64,000 nt of DNA from Corallococcus sp. AS-1-6 (GTDB lineage Bacteria > Myxococcota > Myxococcia > Myxococcales > Myxococcaceae), in contig NZ_JAIQDE010000001.1 of assembly GCF_020037015.1 (NCBI RefSeq), forward strand, positions 248,001 through 312,000, read 5' to 3'. The translations under genes were made by a program, and so were the position numbers. Positions 20,618 to 31,641 of this stretch are shown piece by piece. Position 1 is the first letter of the stretch. Each line of letters starts with the position of its first letter. The notes under the pieces were generated by a model. The model made no database searches and was not told the origin of the DNA. It saw only the letters and a list, made by a program, of their open reading frames with translations.

Positions 20618-22111
20618 TTACAGCTCCACTTTCTTTTCCGAGTGGTGCTGCCCGTCGTAGCGCAGCAGGGTCCCCTTGCCGTCGTAGCGGGTGATGATGT
20701 TCACCGGGCGCCGCCACAGGGACTGGAGGTTGCGCAGCGTCTCGCGCGCGTAGTCGCCCTTCAGGTCCTGCCCGTCATGCTTGTGCGCGAGCAGCAGCTC
20801 CGAGCGGTTCTCGTAGTTGCCGTCCACCACCTCGATGATGGGCTGCCCGAAGTTGGTGAGCGACGTGAGCAGCTTGTTCTTCACCTTGCGGAACTCGCGG
20901 TCCAGAATCTCCCACGAGTTGCGCTTGTCGTTGAAGCCGTAGACGAAGAGCTTCTGCTGCTGGGCGAACTCGGCGGTGAGGAACGTGTCGATGAAGGTGA
21001 TGTCGTTGTAGTGCTTGCGCACCTCGAAGATCTTCTCGCGCCCCGCGCCCAGCTTCTTGTCCCAGGCCTGGCGCGCGCGAAGGTCATCGCACTCGTCCCA
21101 CTCCTTGCCGAACTTGCCCTTGTTCCACCGGTCCTCAATGTCCCGCCACAGCTCGATGCCCAGCTTGTACGGGTTGATGGCGCCGGGGCGCACGCCCATG
21201 GTGCCGGAGTGGTGGTCCGCGTAGTCGATGATCTCATCGTCCTTCAGCGCCCGGCGGGTCATGATGGTGGAGTGCCAGTAGCTGGCCCACCCCTCGTTCA
21301 TGATCTTCGTCTGGCCCTGGGGCGCGAAGTAGTACGCCTCGTCGCGCAGGATGGAGAGGATGTCCACCTCCCACGGCTCCAGCGGCGCGTGCTCCAGGAG
21401 GAAGTAGAGCACGTCGCGCTGCGGGCGCTCCGGGAAGCGCTTGCGCTGCTGCTTCTCGTCCTCCGCGCGCTTGCGCTGTGAGTCCATGAACTCGGAGGGG
21501 TTGATGAAGCCGCGCATGTACTCGCGGTTCACCTTGAAGCCCTCCACGCGCTCGTTGGACTTGGCTTCCTCTTCCGCGCGCTGCGGGTCCGGGTTGCGCC
21601 GGATGTGCGGCGCGTGCTGGTCGATGAGGTTCTCCAGCGACAGCGTCCGGTCGATGAAGTCCTCCACCTTCTCCACGCCAATCTTGTCCACCCACCGCCG
21701 GACGCGGGTGGCGTGGTTGGCCATGTCGTCAATCATCCGGCGGTTGGTGTGCCGGAAGGAGAAGTTGTTCTTGAAGAAGTCGCAGTGACCGTAGACGTGG
21801 GCCATCACCAGCTTCTGGTCCACCTCCGGGTTGCTCTCCATCAAGTAGGCGTAGCAGGGGTCGTTGTTGATGACGAGCTCGTAGATTTTGGAGAGCCCGT
21901 ACTCGTACCCCTTCGCCAACTGCTCGTACTCCATGCCCCAGCGCCAGTGGGGGTAGCGGGTGGGGAAGCCGCCGTAGGCGGCCACCATGTTCATCTCGTC
22001 GTAGGACACCATCTCGAAGACGGTGTCGAAGAAGTCCAGGCCGAACTCCTTGGCGTAGCCGTGGATTTCATCCCGCAGCGCTGCGAGTCGCGGTGTGAGG
22101 CTCTTGGGCAT
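20618..22111 (-). CDS. spoVR: SpoVR family protein
   Basis: SpoVR/YcgB family protein of 497 residues. The family is known from Bacillus spore cortex formation and, in proteobacteria, from a conserved stress-related set with PrkA and a von Willebrand protein; its biochemical role is not settled. Family marks include an N-terminal region with WRWGMEYEQ and an internal GWASYWH segment. Start ATG 22111 follows the yeaH-like gene by 42 bases, so this is the third gene of the prkA-yeaH-spoVR operon. In myxobacteria a link with starvation and sporulation is plausible, by inference. Confidence 0.93.
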   Translation of the reverse strand: MPKSLTPRLAALRDEIHGYAKEFGLDFFDTVFEMVSYDEMNMVAAYGGFPTRYPHWRWGMEYEQLAKGYEYGLSKIYELVINNDPCYAYLMESNPEVDQKLVMAHVYGHCDFFKNNFSFRHTNRRMIDDMANHATRVRRWVDKIGVEKVEDFIDRTLSLENLIDQHAPHIRRNPDPQRAEEEAKSNERVEGFKVNREYMRGFINPSEFMDSQRKRAEDEKQQRKRFPERPQRDVLYFLLEHAPLEPWEVDILSILRDEAYYFAPQGQTKIMNEGWASYWHSTIMTRRALKDDEIIDYADHHSGTMGVRPGAINPYKLGIELWRDIEDRWNKGKFGKEWDECDDLRARQAWDKKLGAGREKIFEVRKHYNDITFIDTFLTAEFAQQQKLFVYGFNDKRNSWEILDREFRKVKNKLLTSLTNFGQPIIEVVDGNYENRSELLLAHKHDGQDLKGDYARETLRNLQSLWRRPVNIITRYDGKGTLLRYDGQHHSEKKVEL

Positions 22112-22153
22112 GGGGCGGTGGCTCCGGTGGGGGATGAGACAGAAGCGCTCGTG

Positions 22154-23263
22154 TCAGCGCCCCTTGCCGAGGAAGTCCTTGATGGAGGCGTAGATGGCGT
22201 CCTTGTCCGCGATCTCGCTCAGCGCGACGTTGTTCGTGTCACCCACGGCCTCGCGCAGGTCCTTGATGAACTGCCCGCTGCCGTAGGGGGACTCCACCTG
22301 CCCGTAGGCGAACTGGTTCACCTGCGGGAGGATGTCGTTGCGGAGCATCTCAATGCACTGGCGCGTGTCGTCCGCGCTCCAGTTGTCCCCGTCGCTGAAG
22401 TGGAACGGGTAGATGTTCCACGCGCTCTTCGGGTAGTCCGCCTGGATGATGTCCCGGCACAGCTTGTACGCGCTGGAGATCATCGTCCCGCCGGACTCGC
22501 GGGTGTGGAAGAACGTGTCGCGGTCCACCTCGCGGGCCACCGCGTCGTGGATGATGTAGCGCGACTCCAGCCCCTTGTACTGGTGCTTGAGCCACGTATC
22601 GAGCCAGAAGCTCTCGATGCGGACGATCTCCTTCTGCTCGTCCCCCATCGAGCCGGACACGTCCATCATGTAGATGATGACCGCGTTCGTCTCTGGCAGC
22701 TCCTGCAGCTTGTAGCTGCGGTAGCGCCGGTCCTCGCGCGTGGGGATGATGACCGGCATCTTCGGGTCGTAGGTGCCGGTGGCGATTTGACGCTTCAGGG
22801 CCTGCTTGAAGGTGCGCTTGAAGTGGCGCAGGGACTCCGGGCCCGTGGTGTTCACGCCCGTGTACTTCACCTTCTGCGTGACGATGCGCTCGTTCTGCCG
22901 CCGCTCAATCCGCGGCAACTGGAGCTCCTCGCCAAGAATCTGCGCCAGCTCCTCCAGCGTGACGTCCACCTCCAGGGCGTGGTCGCCTTCGCCCTGGCCG
23001 GCCTGGTGCCCGTCCCCGGGCTCCACCGCCCCGGGGCCGAGCTGCTGGCCGACGTCACCGTCACCCTGTCCAACGCCGCCCTGCTCCTTGTGGCCGTACT
23101 TGAAGCGCGGGATGTCGATGAAGGGGATGGGGATGCTGATGGCATCCTTGCCCTTCTTGCCCAGCATCTCGCCCTTCTGCACGTACTTGCGCAGGTTGGC
23201 TTTGATCTTCCCGCGGACGATCTGTTTGAAGCGGGAGTGGTCCTGGTGGATCTTCAAGGTCAC
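22154..23263 (-). CDS. DUF444 (YeaH-like) von Willebrand protein
   Basis: YeaH/YhbH family protein of 369 residues. The N-terminal third has a Gly/Gln/Asp-rich low-complexity segment (about residues 58-90), and the C-terminal part carries a von Willebrand A-type fold with a MIDAS motif DVSGSMG. The family nearly always accompanies PrkA and SpoVR and is tied to starvation and stress responses in enterobacteria. The start codon is GTG at 23263, 35 bases after the prkA stop, with GAGGG a little further upstream than usual. Operon membership is secure; the molecular role is not known. Confidence 0.92.
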   Translation of the reverse strand: MTLKIHQDHSRFKQIVRGKIKANLRKYVQKGEMLGKKGKDAISIPIPFIDIPRFKYGHKEQGGVGQGDGDVGQQLGPGAVEPGDGHQAGQGEGDHALEVDVTLEELAQILGEELQLPRIERRQNERIVTQKVKYTGVNTTGPESLRHFKRTFKQALKRQIATGTYDPKMPVIIPTREDRRYRSYKLQELPETNAVIIYMMDVSGSMGDEQKEIVRIESFWLDTWLKHQYKGLESRYIIHDAVAREVDRDTFFHTRESGGTMISSAYKLCRDIIQADYPKSAWNIYPFHFSDGDNWSADDTRQCIEMLRNDILPQVNQFAYGQVESPYGSGQFIKDLREAVGDTNNVALSEIADKDAIYASIKDFLGKGR

Positions 23264-23298
23264 GGTGTCACGTCCCTCTTGGGCAAAGTCGCTAGGCG

Positions 23299-25362
<2,064 letters not shown>

Positions 25363-25934
25363 GTCTCTCCCTCGTAGCCTCACAGGAGGACGCGAAAACT
25401 CGCGTGCTTCCGGGGGGCCAACATGGTGAACCTGGAGGGCTGGAAGGCCATTCCACACCCACTCCGAAGAGGTCCCAGGCGACGACAATCGCGATGCTTC
25501 AGCCCCTTCGGGACCCCGCCGCGGAGTGGGACCGCGCGTTCGGCTCGTGTCGGAGGGGAGCCGCCCTCCTCCACGGGGTGAAAAGGCACTTCGATTATAA
25601 GGACCAGGACGCGCGCTGGGAGGAGCCCCCCCGGTGCGATGTGTCCGGTCCCACCTCACCCAAGCGCGTACTTCCCGACGCTTGGGCTTCCGCTGGAGGA
25701 CATCCCGTCCGGGCAGGCCCTCCCTGTGGGGCGGCGTCCGTGTCCGCTCCACATGTCGGCGTGGCGGCCGGCGCACCGGTTCCGTCCCGCCCAGAAGGGT
25801 GCGTAACGGCGCGAATCCCACGCTGCCCGTTGAAGTGATTCCGGAGGAGGCACAGGGCAGGCGGGCGGGCACCGGGCAGGTGGAAGGGACGCTGGCTTGG
25901 ATTTGAGCCCTGCCTGCGTATCCTCGCGCCCTCC
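25363..25934. promoter_or_regulatory. 572-base divergent intergenic region
   Basis: Lies between prkA (leftward) and the glycosyltransferase (rightward). A TATAAT hexamer reads on the minus strand at 25594-25599, unusual in this base composition, but no good -35 precedes it. A hairpin with arms CCCAAGCG (25659-25666) and CGCTTGGG (25679-25686) may be an operator or attenuator. On the plus strand TTGGAT (25897-25902), 16 bases, then TATCCT (25919-25924) ends ten bases before the glycosyltransferase ATG. Open frames here have no coding character. No gene is called. Confidence 0.35.
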
Positions 25935-27524
25935 ATGGTTCCCGCTTCGAGTCCCGCCGCCCTCGCTTCCCCTCCCTCCGCCGTGCCCGGTCTGACCGCG
26001 GTGCCCGCACCCCGGCCCGAGCCGTCCACCCGGTGGTTGGTGGGACTGCTGCTCCTGGCGGCGCTGCTCCCCCGGTTGGGGGTGTTCTTCATCAACGAGA
26101 ACCTCTTCGGGGACGCGGTGGTGCGCACGGAGCTGGCGGAGCGCTGGCTGGCCGACCCCCACGTCATCACGTCCTACAAGGACGGCACGTACCAGTTCGG
26201 GCCCCTGCACCTGTACCTGGTGGGCGCGGTGCTGTCGGTGTTCGAGCGGGACGTGGCGGGCCGCCTGGTGAGCCTGCTGTTCGGGGTGGCGTCCGTGGTT
26301 CCGCTGTTCGCGCTGACGCGGCGGCTGTTCGGCTGGCGCGCGGGCGTGGCCGCGGGGCTGGCCTTCAGCGCGTGGGGCATGCACCTGCAGTTCTCCACCA
26401 CCGCGGGCAGCGAGGCGGTGTCGCTCTTCTTCATGCTGGCGGTGTTCGCGCTGGTGGCGGAAGGGGTGGAGGAGAACCGCTTCCAGCCGCTGTTCTGGGG
26501 CGCGGTGCTGCTCAACTTCGCGTGCGCGCTCCGCTACGACGCGTGGATGTACATCCCGCTCATCACGGTGGCGCTGGTGTTCAGCAGCGAGGACCGGGTG
26601 GCGTCCCTGACGCGCGCGGTGGGCTTTGGCCTGGTGTGCCTGCCGTTCCCGCTGTTGTGGATGCAGGGCAACGAGCTGGCGCACGGCGACCCGTTCTTCC
26701 CCATCAAGGCGGTGGAGGACTTCCACAAGCAGTGGGTGGCCGACTCCGGTGGCGCGGGAGGCGCGCTGGGCTGGCGGCTGCAGCAACTGGGGTTCTGGCC
26801 CGCGGTGGCGCTCTTCACGCTGACGCCCGGCGTGGCGCTGCTGGGCGGGGTGGGCATGGTGCGCGCGTGGAAGAAGCACCCGGAGACGCGCTGGCTGGTG
26901 GTGATGGCGGTGCTGCCCGCGCTGTACTTCACCCTGCGCGCGGCGGTGCTCCTGAACTTCGTGCCCCTGGCGCGCTTCACGGTGACGCAGTTGGTGCTCC
27001 TGCCGGTGTTCATGGCGCCGGGCCTGGCGGCGCTGGTGGGCGACAAGGGCGCCTTCGCGCGCCGCGCGGTGGTGGGCGTGAGCGCGGTGCTGGCGGTGGT
27101 GATGCCGGTGGCGCTGGGCATCTACACGTTCCGCACCGAGGGCGGGCTGCATGACTCCCTGCGCCCGGTGAGCCCCACGTCCACGAACCCCGTGGCGGTG
27201 ATGCAGGTGGCGCGCTACCTCAAGGAGGAGGTGGCGGCGAAGGGCGGCGCGGCGGCCATCGACGATGATCCGAGCTACATGGACCTGCAGGTGGCCTTCT
27301 TCTCCACGCTGCCGGAGATGCGCATGGCGCGCGTGCGCTGGGACACCTTCCGCCAGCGCATGGCGGACGCGCGGCCGGAGGTGCTGGTGCGCTTCGACGG
27401 CGGCAAGCTGGTGAAGGACCCCGGCGTGAAGCTGGACGGGCGCACGCTGACGCTCGACGGCGTGGCGTACCAGGAGCAGGACGGCTTCTCCGCGCCGCTG
27501 CACGTGTACCGGCGCCAGCCGTAG
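25935..27524 (+). CDS. Membrane glycosyltransferase (GT-C, PMT/ArnT-like)
   Basis: Integral membrane protein of 529 residues with about nine to eleven predicted transmembrane helices, beginning at [17 protein letters not shown] (about residue 35). The first loop contains an acidic [10 protein letters not shown] segment, as in lipid-linked-sugar glycosyltransferases of the GT39/GT83 superfamily, where such an aspartate is catalytic. A soluble C-terminal domain follows the last helix (from about residue 405). It likely transfers a sugar from a polyprenyl-phosphate donor to a lipid or protein outside the inner membrane; donor and acceptor are unknown. No ribosome-binding site is seen, and a -10-like TATCCT lies ten bases from the ATG. 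Confidence 0.72.
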   Translation: MVPASSPAALASPPSAVPGLTAVPAPRPEPSTRWLVGLLLLAALLPRLGVFFINENLFGDAVVRTELAERWLADPHVITSYKDGTYQFGPLHLYLVGAVLSVFERDVAGRLVSLLFGVASVVPLFALTRRLFGWRAGVAAGLAFSAWGMHLQFSTTAGSEAVSLFFMLAVFALVAEGVEENRFQPLFWGAVLLNFACALRYDAWMYIPLITVALVFSSEDRVASLTRAVGFGLVCLPFPLLWMQGNELAHGDPFFPIKAVEDFHKQWVADSGGAGGALGWRLQQLGFWPAVALFTLTPGVALLGGVGMVRAWKKHPETRWLVVMAVLPALYFTLRAAVLLNFVPLARFTVTQLVLLPVFMAPGLAALVGDKGAFARRAVVGVSAVLAVVMPVALGIYTFRTEGGLHDSLRPVSPTSTNPVAVMQVARYLKEEVAAKGGAAAIDDDPSYMDLQVAFFSTLPEMRMARVRWDTFRQRMADARPEVLVRFDGGKLVKDPGVKLDGRTLTLDGVAYQEQDGFSAPLHVYRRQP

Positions 27525-27540
27525 CCCGCCGTCAGGGACT

Positions 27541-27567
27541 CCCGGAGGCGCTGCTCAGCCCTCCGGG
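27541..27567. terminator. Hairpin at the glycosyltransferase/ruvX junction
   Basis: CCCGGAGG (27541-27548) pairs perfectly with CCTCCGGG (27560-27567) over an 11-base loop. It begins 16 bases after the glycosyltransferase stop and overlaps the last codons of ruvX on the other strand. It is a plausible terminator for the plus-strand gene. Confidence 0.5.
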
Positions 27568-28013
27568 TCGTAGTCGTCGTCGTCGTAGCCGTCCTCGTCC
27601 TTGGGGCGGTGCGCGTCCAGCCAGCCCTGCAGGATGAACTGCGCGGCGAGCTGGTCGATGACCTCCCGCCGCTTCTCCCGGCGCACGTCCGCCTCCAGCA
27701 GGGTGCGCTGGGCGGCCACGGTGGACAGCCGCTCGTCCCACAGCTCCACGGGCAGTCCCAGGGCGCTTTCCAGCACCTGCGCGAACTTGCGCGAGGCCTC
27801 CGCGCGGGGCCCCTCCGTGCCGTTCATGTTGAGGGGCAGCCCCAGGACGAAGCGCGTCACCTCGTGCTCCTTCACCAGCCGGGACAGCTCCGCCAGGTCC
27901 CCCTTGAGCGACGTGCGCCGCACGGTGGTGACCGCCTGGGCGGTGAGCCCCAGTCCATCCGAGACGGCCACCCCGATGGTCTTGGTGCCGTAGTCGAGCC
28001 CGAAGGTGCGCAT
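27555..28013 (-). CDS. ruvX: Holliday junction resolvase-like YqgF/RuvX
   Basis: YqgF/RuvX family RNase H-fold protein of 152 residues, implicated in pre-16S rRNA processing and recombination. Motifs: N-terminal FGLDYGTKTIGVAVSD with the first catalytic aspartate (D7), FVLGLPLNMNG, the central DERLST segment, and a C-terminal IDQLAA segment with a late acidic residue. The tail is very acidic (EDGYDDDDYD), longer than in many homologues. ATG 28013 is the natural start. It is transcribed divergently from the HrpF-like gene. Confidence 0.93.
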   Translation of the reverse strand: MRTFGLDYGTKTIGVAVSDGLGLTAQAVTTVRRTSLKGDLAELSRLVKEHEVTRFVLGLPLNMNGTEGPRAEASRKFAQVLESALGLPVELWDERLSTVAAQRTLLEADVRREKRREVIDQLAAQFILQGWLDAHRPKDEDGYDDDDYDPEG

Positions 28014-28224
28014 GGGCGCGGGACTCTAACCGCAATCCTCCGCCGCGGACCGACCCGTCCGTGGGTGGGGACGCGGCGGGAGGACCCCTCGGGCCAACCC
28101 CGCGTTTCGACTCGCCCCGCGCGCGGCCGTGCCCGGCACCGCCGCTGCAATGCCTGCCCGCGTCCGAAGAGACGGCGCGCGGCACCCGGCAGCACCCACT
28201 TCAACCCGTCGCGCGGGAGTATCG
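28014..28224. promoter_or_regulatory. Divergent gap ruvX / HrpF-like gene
   Basis: These 211 bases must contain the promoters of both neighbours. The only firm element is the GGGAG ribosome-binding site (28215-28219) five bases before ATG 28225. No convincing -35/-10 pair was found by eye. An open frame from 28129 joins the HrpF-like gene but is arginine-rich and probably untranslated. Confidence 0.3.
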
Positions 28225-29751
28225 ATGCTCGACATCCTGAAAGGCGTGGCGAACCTGCTGGGCGGCCCCATGGCCGCCGTGACCGACCTGGCGGGGGACG
28301 CCCTGGGGCTTCCCCCCGTCCTCACGAACTCCATCAAGACGGCCGCGGGGGTGATGAGCGGCAACGTGATGATGGCGGCCAGCGGCGCGCTGGGCGTGGC
28401 GGACGAGCTGAAGAAGAACCCGTCCGCGAAGACGGAGTACCGCACGTCCCAGGACGCGGCGAAGGCGGGCGCGGGCTACGCGAGCGCCGCTTCGCAGGCG
28501 GGAGGCAGCGCCGGAAGCCGCAGCCCGCTGGACCCCAAGCTGCTGGACTACGCGGACTCGCTGCGCACGCTGGAGGCGAACTTCGGCTACCTGGACCTGC
28601 TGGACGGCAAGAAGGACGGCTCGCTGTCGCGCGCGGACCTCCAGCGCATCTCGCAGGACACGAACGTGTCGCCGTCGCTCCGGGACGCGGCGAGGTTCCT
28701 CGTCGACAACCGGGCCTTCTTCGAACAGGTGGACACGGCGCAGAAGAGCCTCCTGATGCTGAAGGTGCCGGGCCTGAACGATGACCGCATCGAGCTGATG
28801 GGCCTCCAGCAGGAGTCCAGGCGGCTGGCCGCGGAGTTCGCGAAGTACGGGCGCCCGGAGCGGCCGGGCCGTCCGGCGCCTTCGCCCTCGGACTGCGCGC
28901 CCCCTCCGTCGGACTGCGCGCCGCCCAGGACCGGCGGGGGGGCCGGGCCGGGGCCGGGGAGCGGGGCGGGGCGCCCGGGCACCGGCGGCACGGGGCGGCC
29001 CGGCAGCGGCACGGGGAGCACGGACGGGGGCGTGTCGGGCCGTCCGGGCCATGGCGGAGGAGGCACCGGGGGCGCGGGGCGGCCGGGGGGTAGCGGGGGC
29101 TCGGGGGCGGTGGATCCGGACCTCCAGGAGTACGCCGACGCGCTCCAGGTGCTGGACGAGAACTGGGACACCTTCGACACGGCGAAGGGGACGAAGGACG
29201 GCAAGCTGACGATGGCGGACCTGGAGGCGGTGCTGGACAGCCCGGCGGCGTCCTCCACGCTCAAGCGCGCCGCGCAGTTCTTCACGGACCACCCGGAGTA
29301 CTGGCACCGCCTGGAGATGGCGGCGAGCGGCGGCCGGGACGGCGTCACCAGTTGGCAGGACCTGGACGCGGAGCTGGGCTCGGTGGCGAAGCCGGCCGGC
29401 GGCGGCCGGAGCACGGGCGGCTCGCGGGCGCGCGACATCGTGGACAACCCGAACATGAGCATCGAGCAGAAGGTGCAGGCCCTGCTCATGGGCATCACCC
29501 AGGACACGGACGAGGAGCTGCTGGACGTGATGAACGAGATGGCCAGCGCCCGCGAGGAGCGCGCCGCGTTGGGCACCAGCCCGTCGGACAAGGCGCGCGG
29601 CGCGAAGCTGGACACGAGCATGCAGGAGCTGGAGCTGCGGCTTCAGACGCTGATGGAGAAGCGCAAGGCGATGTTCGACCTGATGAGCAACATGTCTTCG
29701 AAGTTCAACGAGATGGCGAAGACGGCCATCTCCAACCTGCGCAGCGCGTGA
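28225..29751 (+). CDS. HrpF/NolX-like protein, candidate type III translocator or effector
   Basis: Protein of 508 residues without a signal peptide. It has two related modules (about 101-172 and 295-385), each with a helix pair around an acidic DG-containing loop (LLDGKKDGSLSRADL; AKGTKDGKLTMADL) followed by an AAxFxxxxxxF stretch. This is the repeat pattern of HrpF/NolX translocon proteins of plant-associated type III systems. Between them is a Gly/Pro/Ser-rich linker (about 210-294); the last 100 residues look like an alpha-helical coiled coil. Short hydrophobic stretches lie near the N-terminus. ATG 28225 has GGGAG five bases upstream. The next gene encodes a SycD-like TPR protein eight bases away. 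No type III apparatus genes are in the window. Family resemblance is by eye. Confidence 0.55.
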   Translation: MLDILKGVANLLGGPMAAVTDLAGDALGLPPVLTNSIKTAAGVMSGNVMMAASGALGVADELKKNPSAKTEYRTSQDAAKAGAGYASAASQAGGSAGSRSPLDPKLLDYADSLRTLEANFGYLDLLDGKKDGSLSRADLQRISQDTNVSPSLRDAARFLVDNRAFFEQVDTAQKSLLMLKVPGLNDDRIELMGLQQESRRLAAEFAKYGRPERPGRPAPSPSDCAPPPSDCAPPRTGGGAGPGPGSGAGRPGTGGTGRPGSGTGSTDGGVSGRPGHGGGGTGGAGRPGGSGGSGAVDPDLQEYADALQVLDENWDTFDTAKGTKDGKLTMADLEAVLDSPAASSTLKRAAQFFTDHPEYWHRLEMAASGGRDGVTSWQDLDAELGSVAKPAGGGRSTGGSRARDIVDNPNMSIEQKVQALLMGITQDTDEELLDVMNEMASAREERAALGTSPSDKARGAKLDTSMQELELRLQTLMEKRKAMFDLMSNMSSKFNEMAKTAISNLRSA

Positions 29752-29759
29752 GGGCCGCC

Positions 29760-30284
29760 ATGGGACGCATCATCAAGCACGAAGGCGGCGAGGGACGGAC
29801 GATGGAGACCGGAACGGCGCGCAGGCTGAAGGCGTTCGCGCGGGGGGAGACGACCTGGGCGGAGGTGGAGGGGATGACCTTCGAGGAGGCGAAGGCCATC
29901 GCGCAGGTGGGCTGCGACCTGGCGGCGGCGGGCCGGCTGGAGGAGGCGCGCATCCTCTTCGAGGGGCTCGTGGAGGGGAACCCGAAGGACTCCGCGGCGC
30001 ACGCGGCGCTGGGCACCGTGTACCAGAAGCTCGGGAGGGTGGAGGACGCGCTCACCGAGTACACGCACGCGCTGACCGGAGACCCGCGCAACCCCGTGGC
30101 GCTGACGGGCCGGGGCGAGCTGCACCTGCGCCGGGGCGAGCGGCAGGGCTTCACGGACATCGCCAACGCGGTGGAGGTCGACCCGCATGGCGAGACGTCC
30201 GCGGGGCGCCGCGCGAAGGCCCTGGTGAAGGCCATCACCCTGGTGGCGGTGGAGAAGCTGAAGGAGGGCGCTCCGCCGACGTGA
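29760..30284 (+). CDS. TPR protein, SycD/LcrH-like secretion chaperone candidate
   Basis: Small all-helical protein of 174 residues with about three tetratricopeptide repeats (ALGTVYQKLGRVEDALTEY is one). Size, the WAEVEGMTFEE lead-in and the repeat arrangement match class II type III secretion chaperones (SycD/LcrH/IpgC), which bind translocators in the cytoplasm. It follows the HrpF-like gene by eight bases, the usual chaperone-translocator pairing. Two starts are possible: ATG 29760 with TGAGGG upstream, used here, or ATG 29802 with a GAGGG sequence upstream, giving 160 residues. A general TPR adaptor role cannot be excluded. Confidence 0.55.
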   Translation: MGRIIKHEGGEGRTMETGTARRLKAFARGETTWAEVEGMTFEEAKAIAQVGCDLAAAGRLEEARILFEGLVEGNPKDSAAHAALGTVYQKLGRVEDALTEYTHALTGDPRNPVALTGRGELHLRRGERQGFTDIANAVEVDPHGETSAGRRAKALVKAITLVAVEKLKEGAPPT

Positions 30285-30429
30285 GGCGCTGAGCGCGGAG
30301 ACGTTTCAAGACGGATGTGCCACCGGACAGTTGGGGAGCGGTCCGGGGGCGGCCGGCCGGAGGGTGGGCCTGGATGGCGAGGGGGAGTGGAGTGGAGGCC
30401 CATCCACCGGCGGCTTCTTGAAGGCGGCG

Positions 30430-31626
30430 TCAGGGCGCGTCGAGCGCGGCGAGCCGTTCCCCGATGGGGGGATGGCTCATGCCCTTGAGCACGACCCAGC
30501 GGGGCGGCTCGGGGTCCATCTTGTTCACCCGGGCGGCCTTCACCAGCATGCGGCGGAAGGCGCCGGGGTCGCCGGTGAGGTTCAGGCCGTAGCGGTCCGC
30601 CTCGCGCTCGCGCTCGCGGGAGAGCGCGCCGGACGCGGGGGCCGCGAGCGTGATGAGCAGGAACACCACCAGCGAGACCAGCGGCAGGGTGCGGATGTCG
30701 CCCGCGCGCTGGACGCCCCACCAGCCCCGGCGGGCGGACAGGCGCAGCAGTTGGTCGATGAGGAGGAGCAGCGCCAGCACCGCGAGCGAGGAGACGATGC
30801 GGCCGGGCCAGCGGGGCTCGTTCACGTGGCCCGCCTCGTGCGCCACCGCGGCCAGGATTTCGTCCTCCGCGAGCTCACCCAGGATGACGTCGTTGAGGAC
30901 GATGGTGCGCGTGGGGCCCTGGCCGGCGAAGTACGCCTGGATGCGCTTGGACTTCACGGACGTCTTCTCCACCACCACGTCGGAGAAGGTGATGTCCGCC
31001 TTGCGCATGAGTCCGGTGATGCGCGAGCGCAGCGGCCCTTCCTGCAAGGGCGTCTGGTCGTAGTAGAGGCGGGCGCGGTACGGGTCCAGGGCGGAGGACA
31101 CCAGCATCAGCAGGGCCACGGGCACGCCCAGCACCAGCCACCACCGGCGCACGCGGCGGGCCAGGCCATACAGCCCGACCACGAGCGCTGTCAGGGCGAT
31201 GGCGCCCACGAGGGTGCCCTTGAACCACATCCACGCGAAGGTCGCGGGCGTGTCGTTGGACAGGCCGTGCCGGTGCTCCAGCACGTAGAAGAAGTACACG
31301 TTCGCGGGGGCGTAGAGCAGTTGGGTGGCCAGGTCGATGAAGAGCGCGAAGAGCAGCGCGGCCCCCCAGCCGGGCTCGCCCCACAGCCGGTCCATGGCGC
31401 TGAAGAAGGCGCGGCTCACCGGGGCCCTGCGCAGCCTTCCGCCCCACCTGCGCTCCAGCGCCGCCGCCGCGGCCGTCGCCCCCCGGTACACGGGCCGCAC
31501 GAGCACGGCCAGGATGAGCGCCGACAGGGCCAGCCGCACCAGCGGGTCCACCGCCGCCCGGATGTAATAGGGCTGGTGGTAGGCGTGGATGTCCGCGAGC
31601 TGCTCCGGGGTGAAGAGCGGTTCCAT
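30430..31626 (-). CDS. M48 family metallopeptidase (Ste24-like)
   Basis: Membrane-bound zinc protease of 398 residues with several transmembrane segments before and after the catalytic domain, as in CAAX prenyl protease 1 (Ste24) homologues. The zinc motif HEAGH is at residues 263-267, and the third ligand probably lies in the REREREADRYG segment. A role in membrane protein quality control is likely by analogy with HtpX and Ste24. It lies 15 bases downstream of the TPR lipoprotein gene, so the two form an operon. The 145-base gap to the convergent TPR chaperone gene (30285-30429) shows no gene. Confidence 0.9.
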   Translation of the reverse strand: MEPLFTPEQLADIHAYHQPYYIRAAVDPLVRLALSALILAVLVRPVYRGATAAAAALERRWGGRLRRAPVSRAFFSAMDRLWGEPGWGAALLFALFIDLATQLLYAPANVYFFYVLEHRHGLSNDTPATFAWMWFKGTLVGAIALTALVVGLYGLARRVRRWWLVLGVPVALLMLVSSALDPYRARLYYDQTPLQEGPLRSRITGLMRKADITFSDVVVEKTSVKSKRIQAYFAGQGPTRTIVLNDVILGELAEDEILAAVAHEAGHVNEPRWPGRIVSSLAVLALLLLIDQLLRLSARRGWWGVQRAGDIRTLPLVSLVVFLLITLAAPASGALSREREREADRYGLNLTGDPGAFRRMLVKAARVNKMDPEPPRWVVLKGMSHPPIGERLAALDAP

Positions 31627-31641
31627 GGCCGGCGGGGGACG

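Noticed and set aside
25594-25599. TATAAT as a firm prkA promoter
   Set aside because: No -35 element at 16-18 bases upstream; noted only as a candidate within the intergenic entry.
25404-25838. Plus-strand open frame of 144 codons in the prkA upstream gap
   Set aside because: No ribosome-binding site, mixed low-complexity composition, no recognisable domain.
25363-26010. N-terminal extension of prkA through the upstream region
   Set aside because: Arg/Pro/Ser-rich translation unlike any PrkA N-terminus; ATG 25362 has a ribosome-binding site and gives a normal length.
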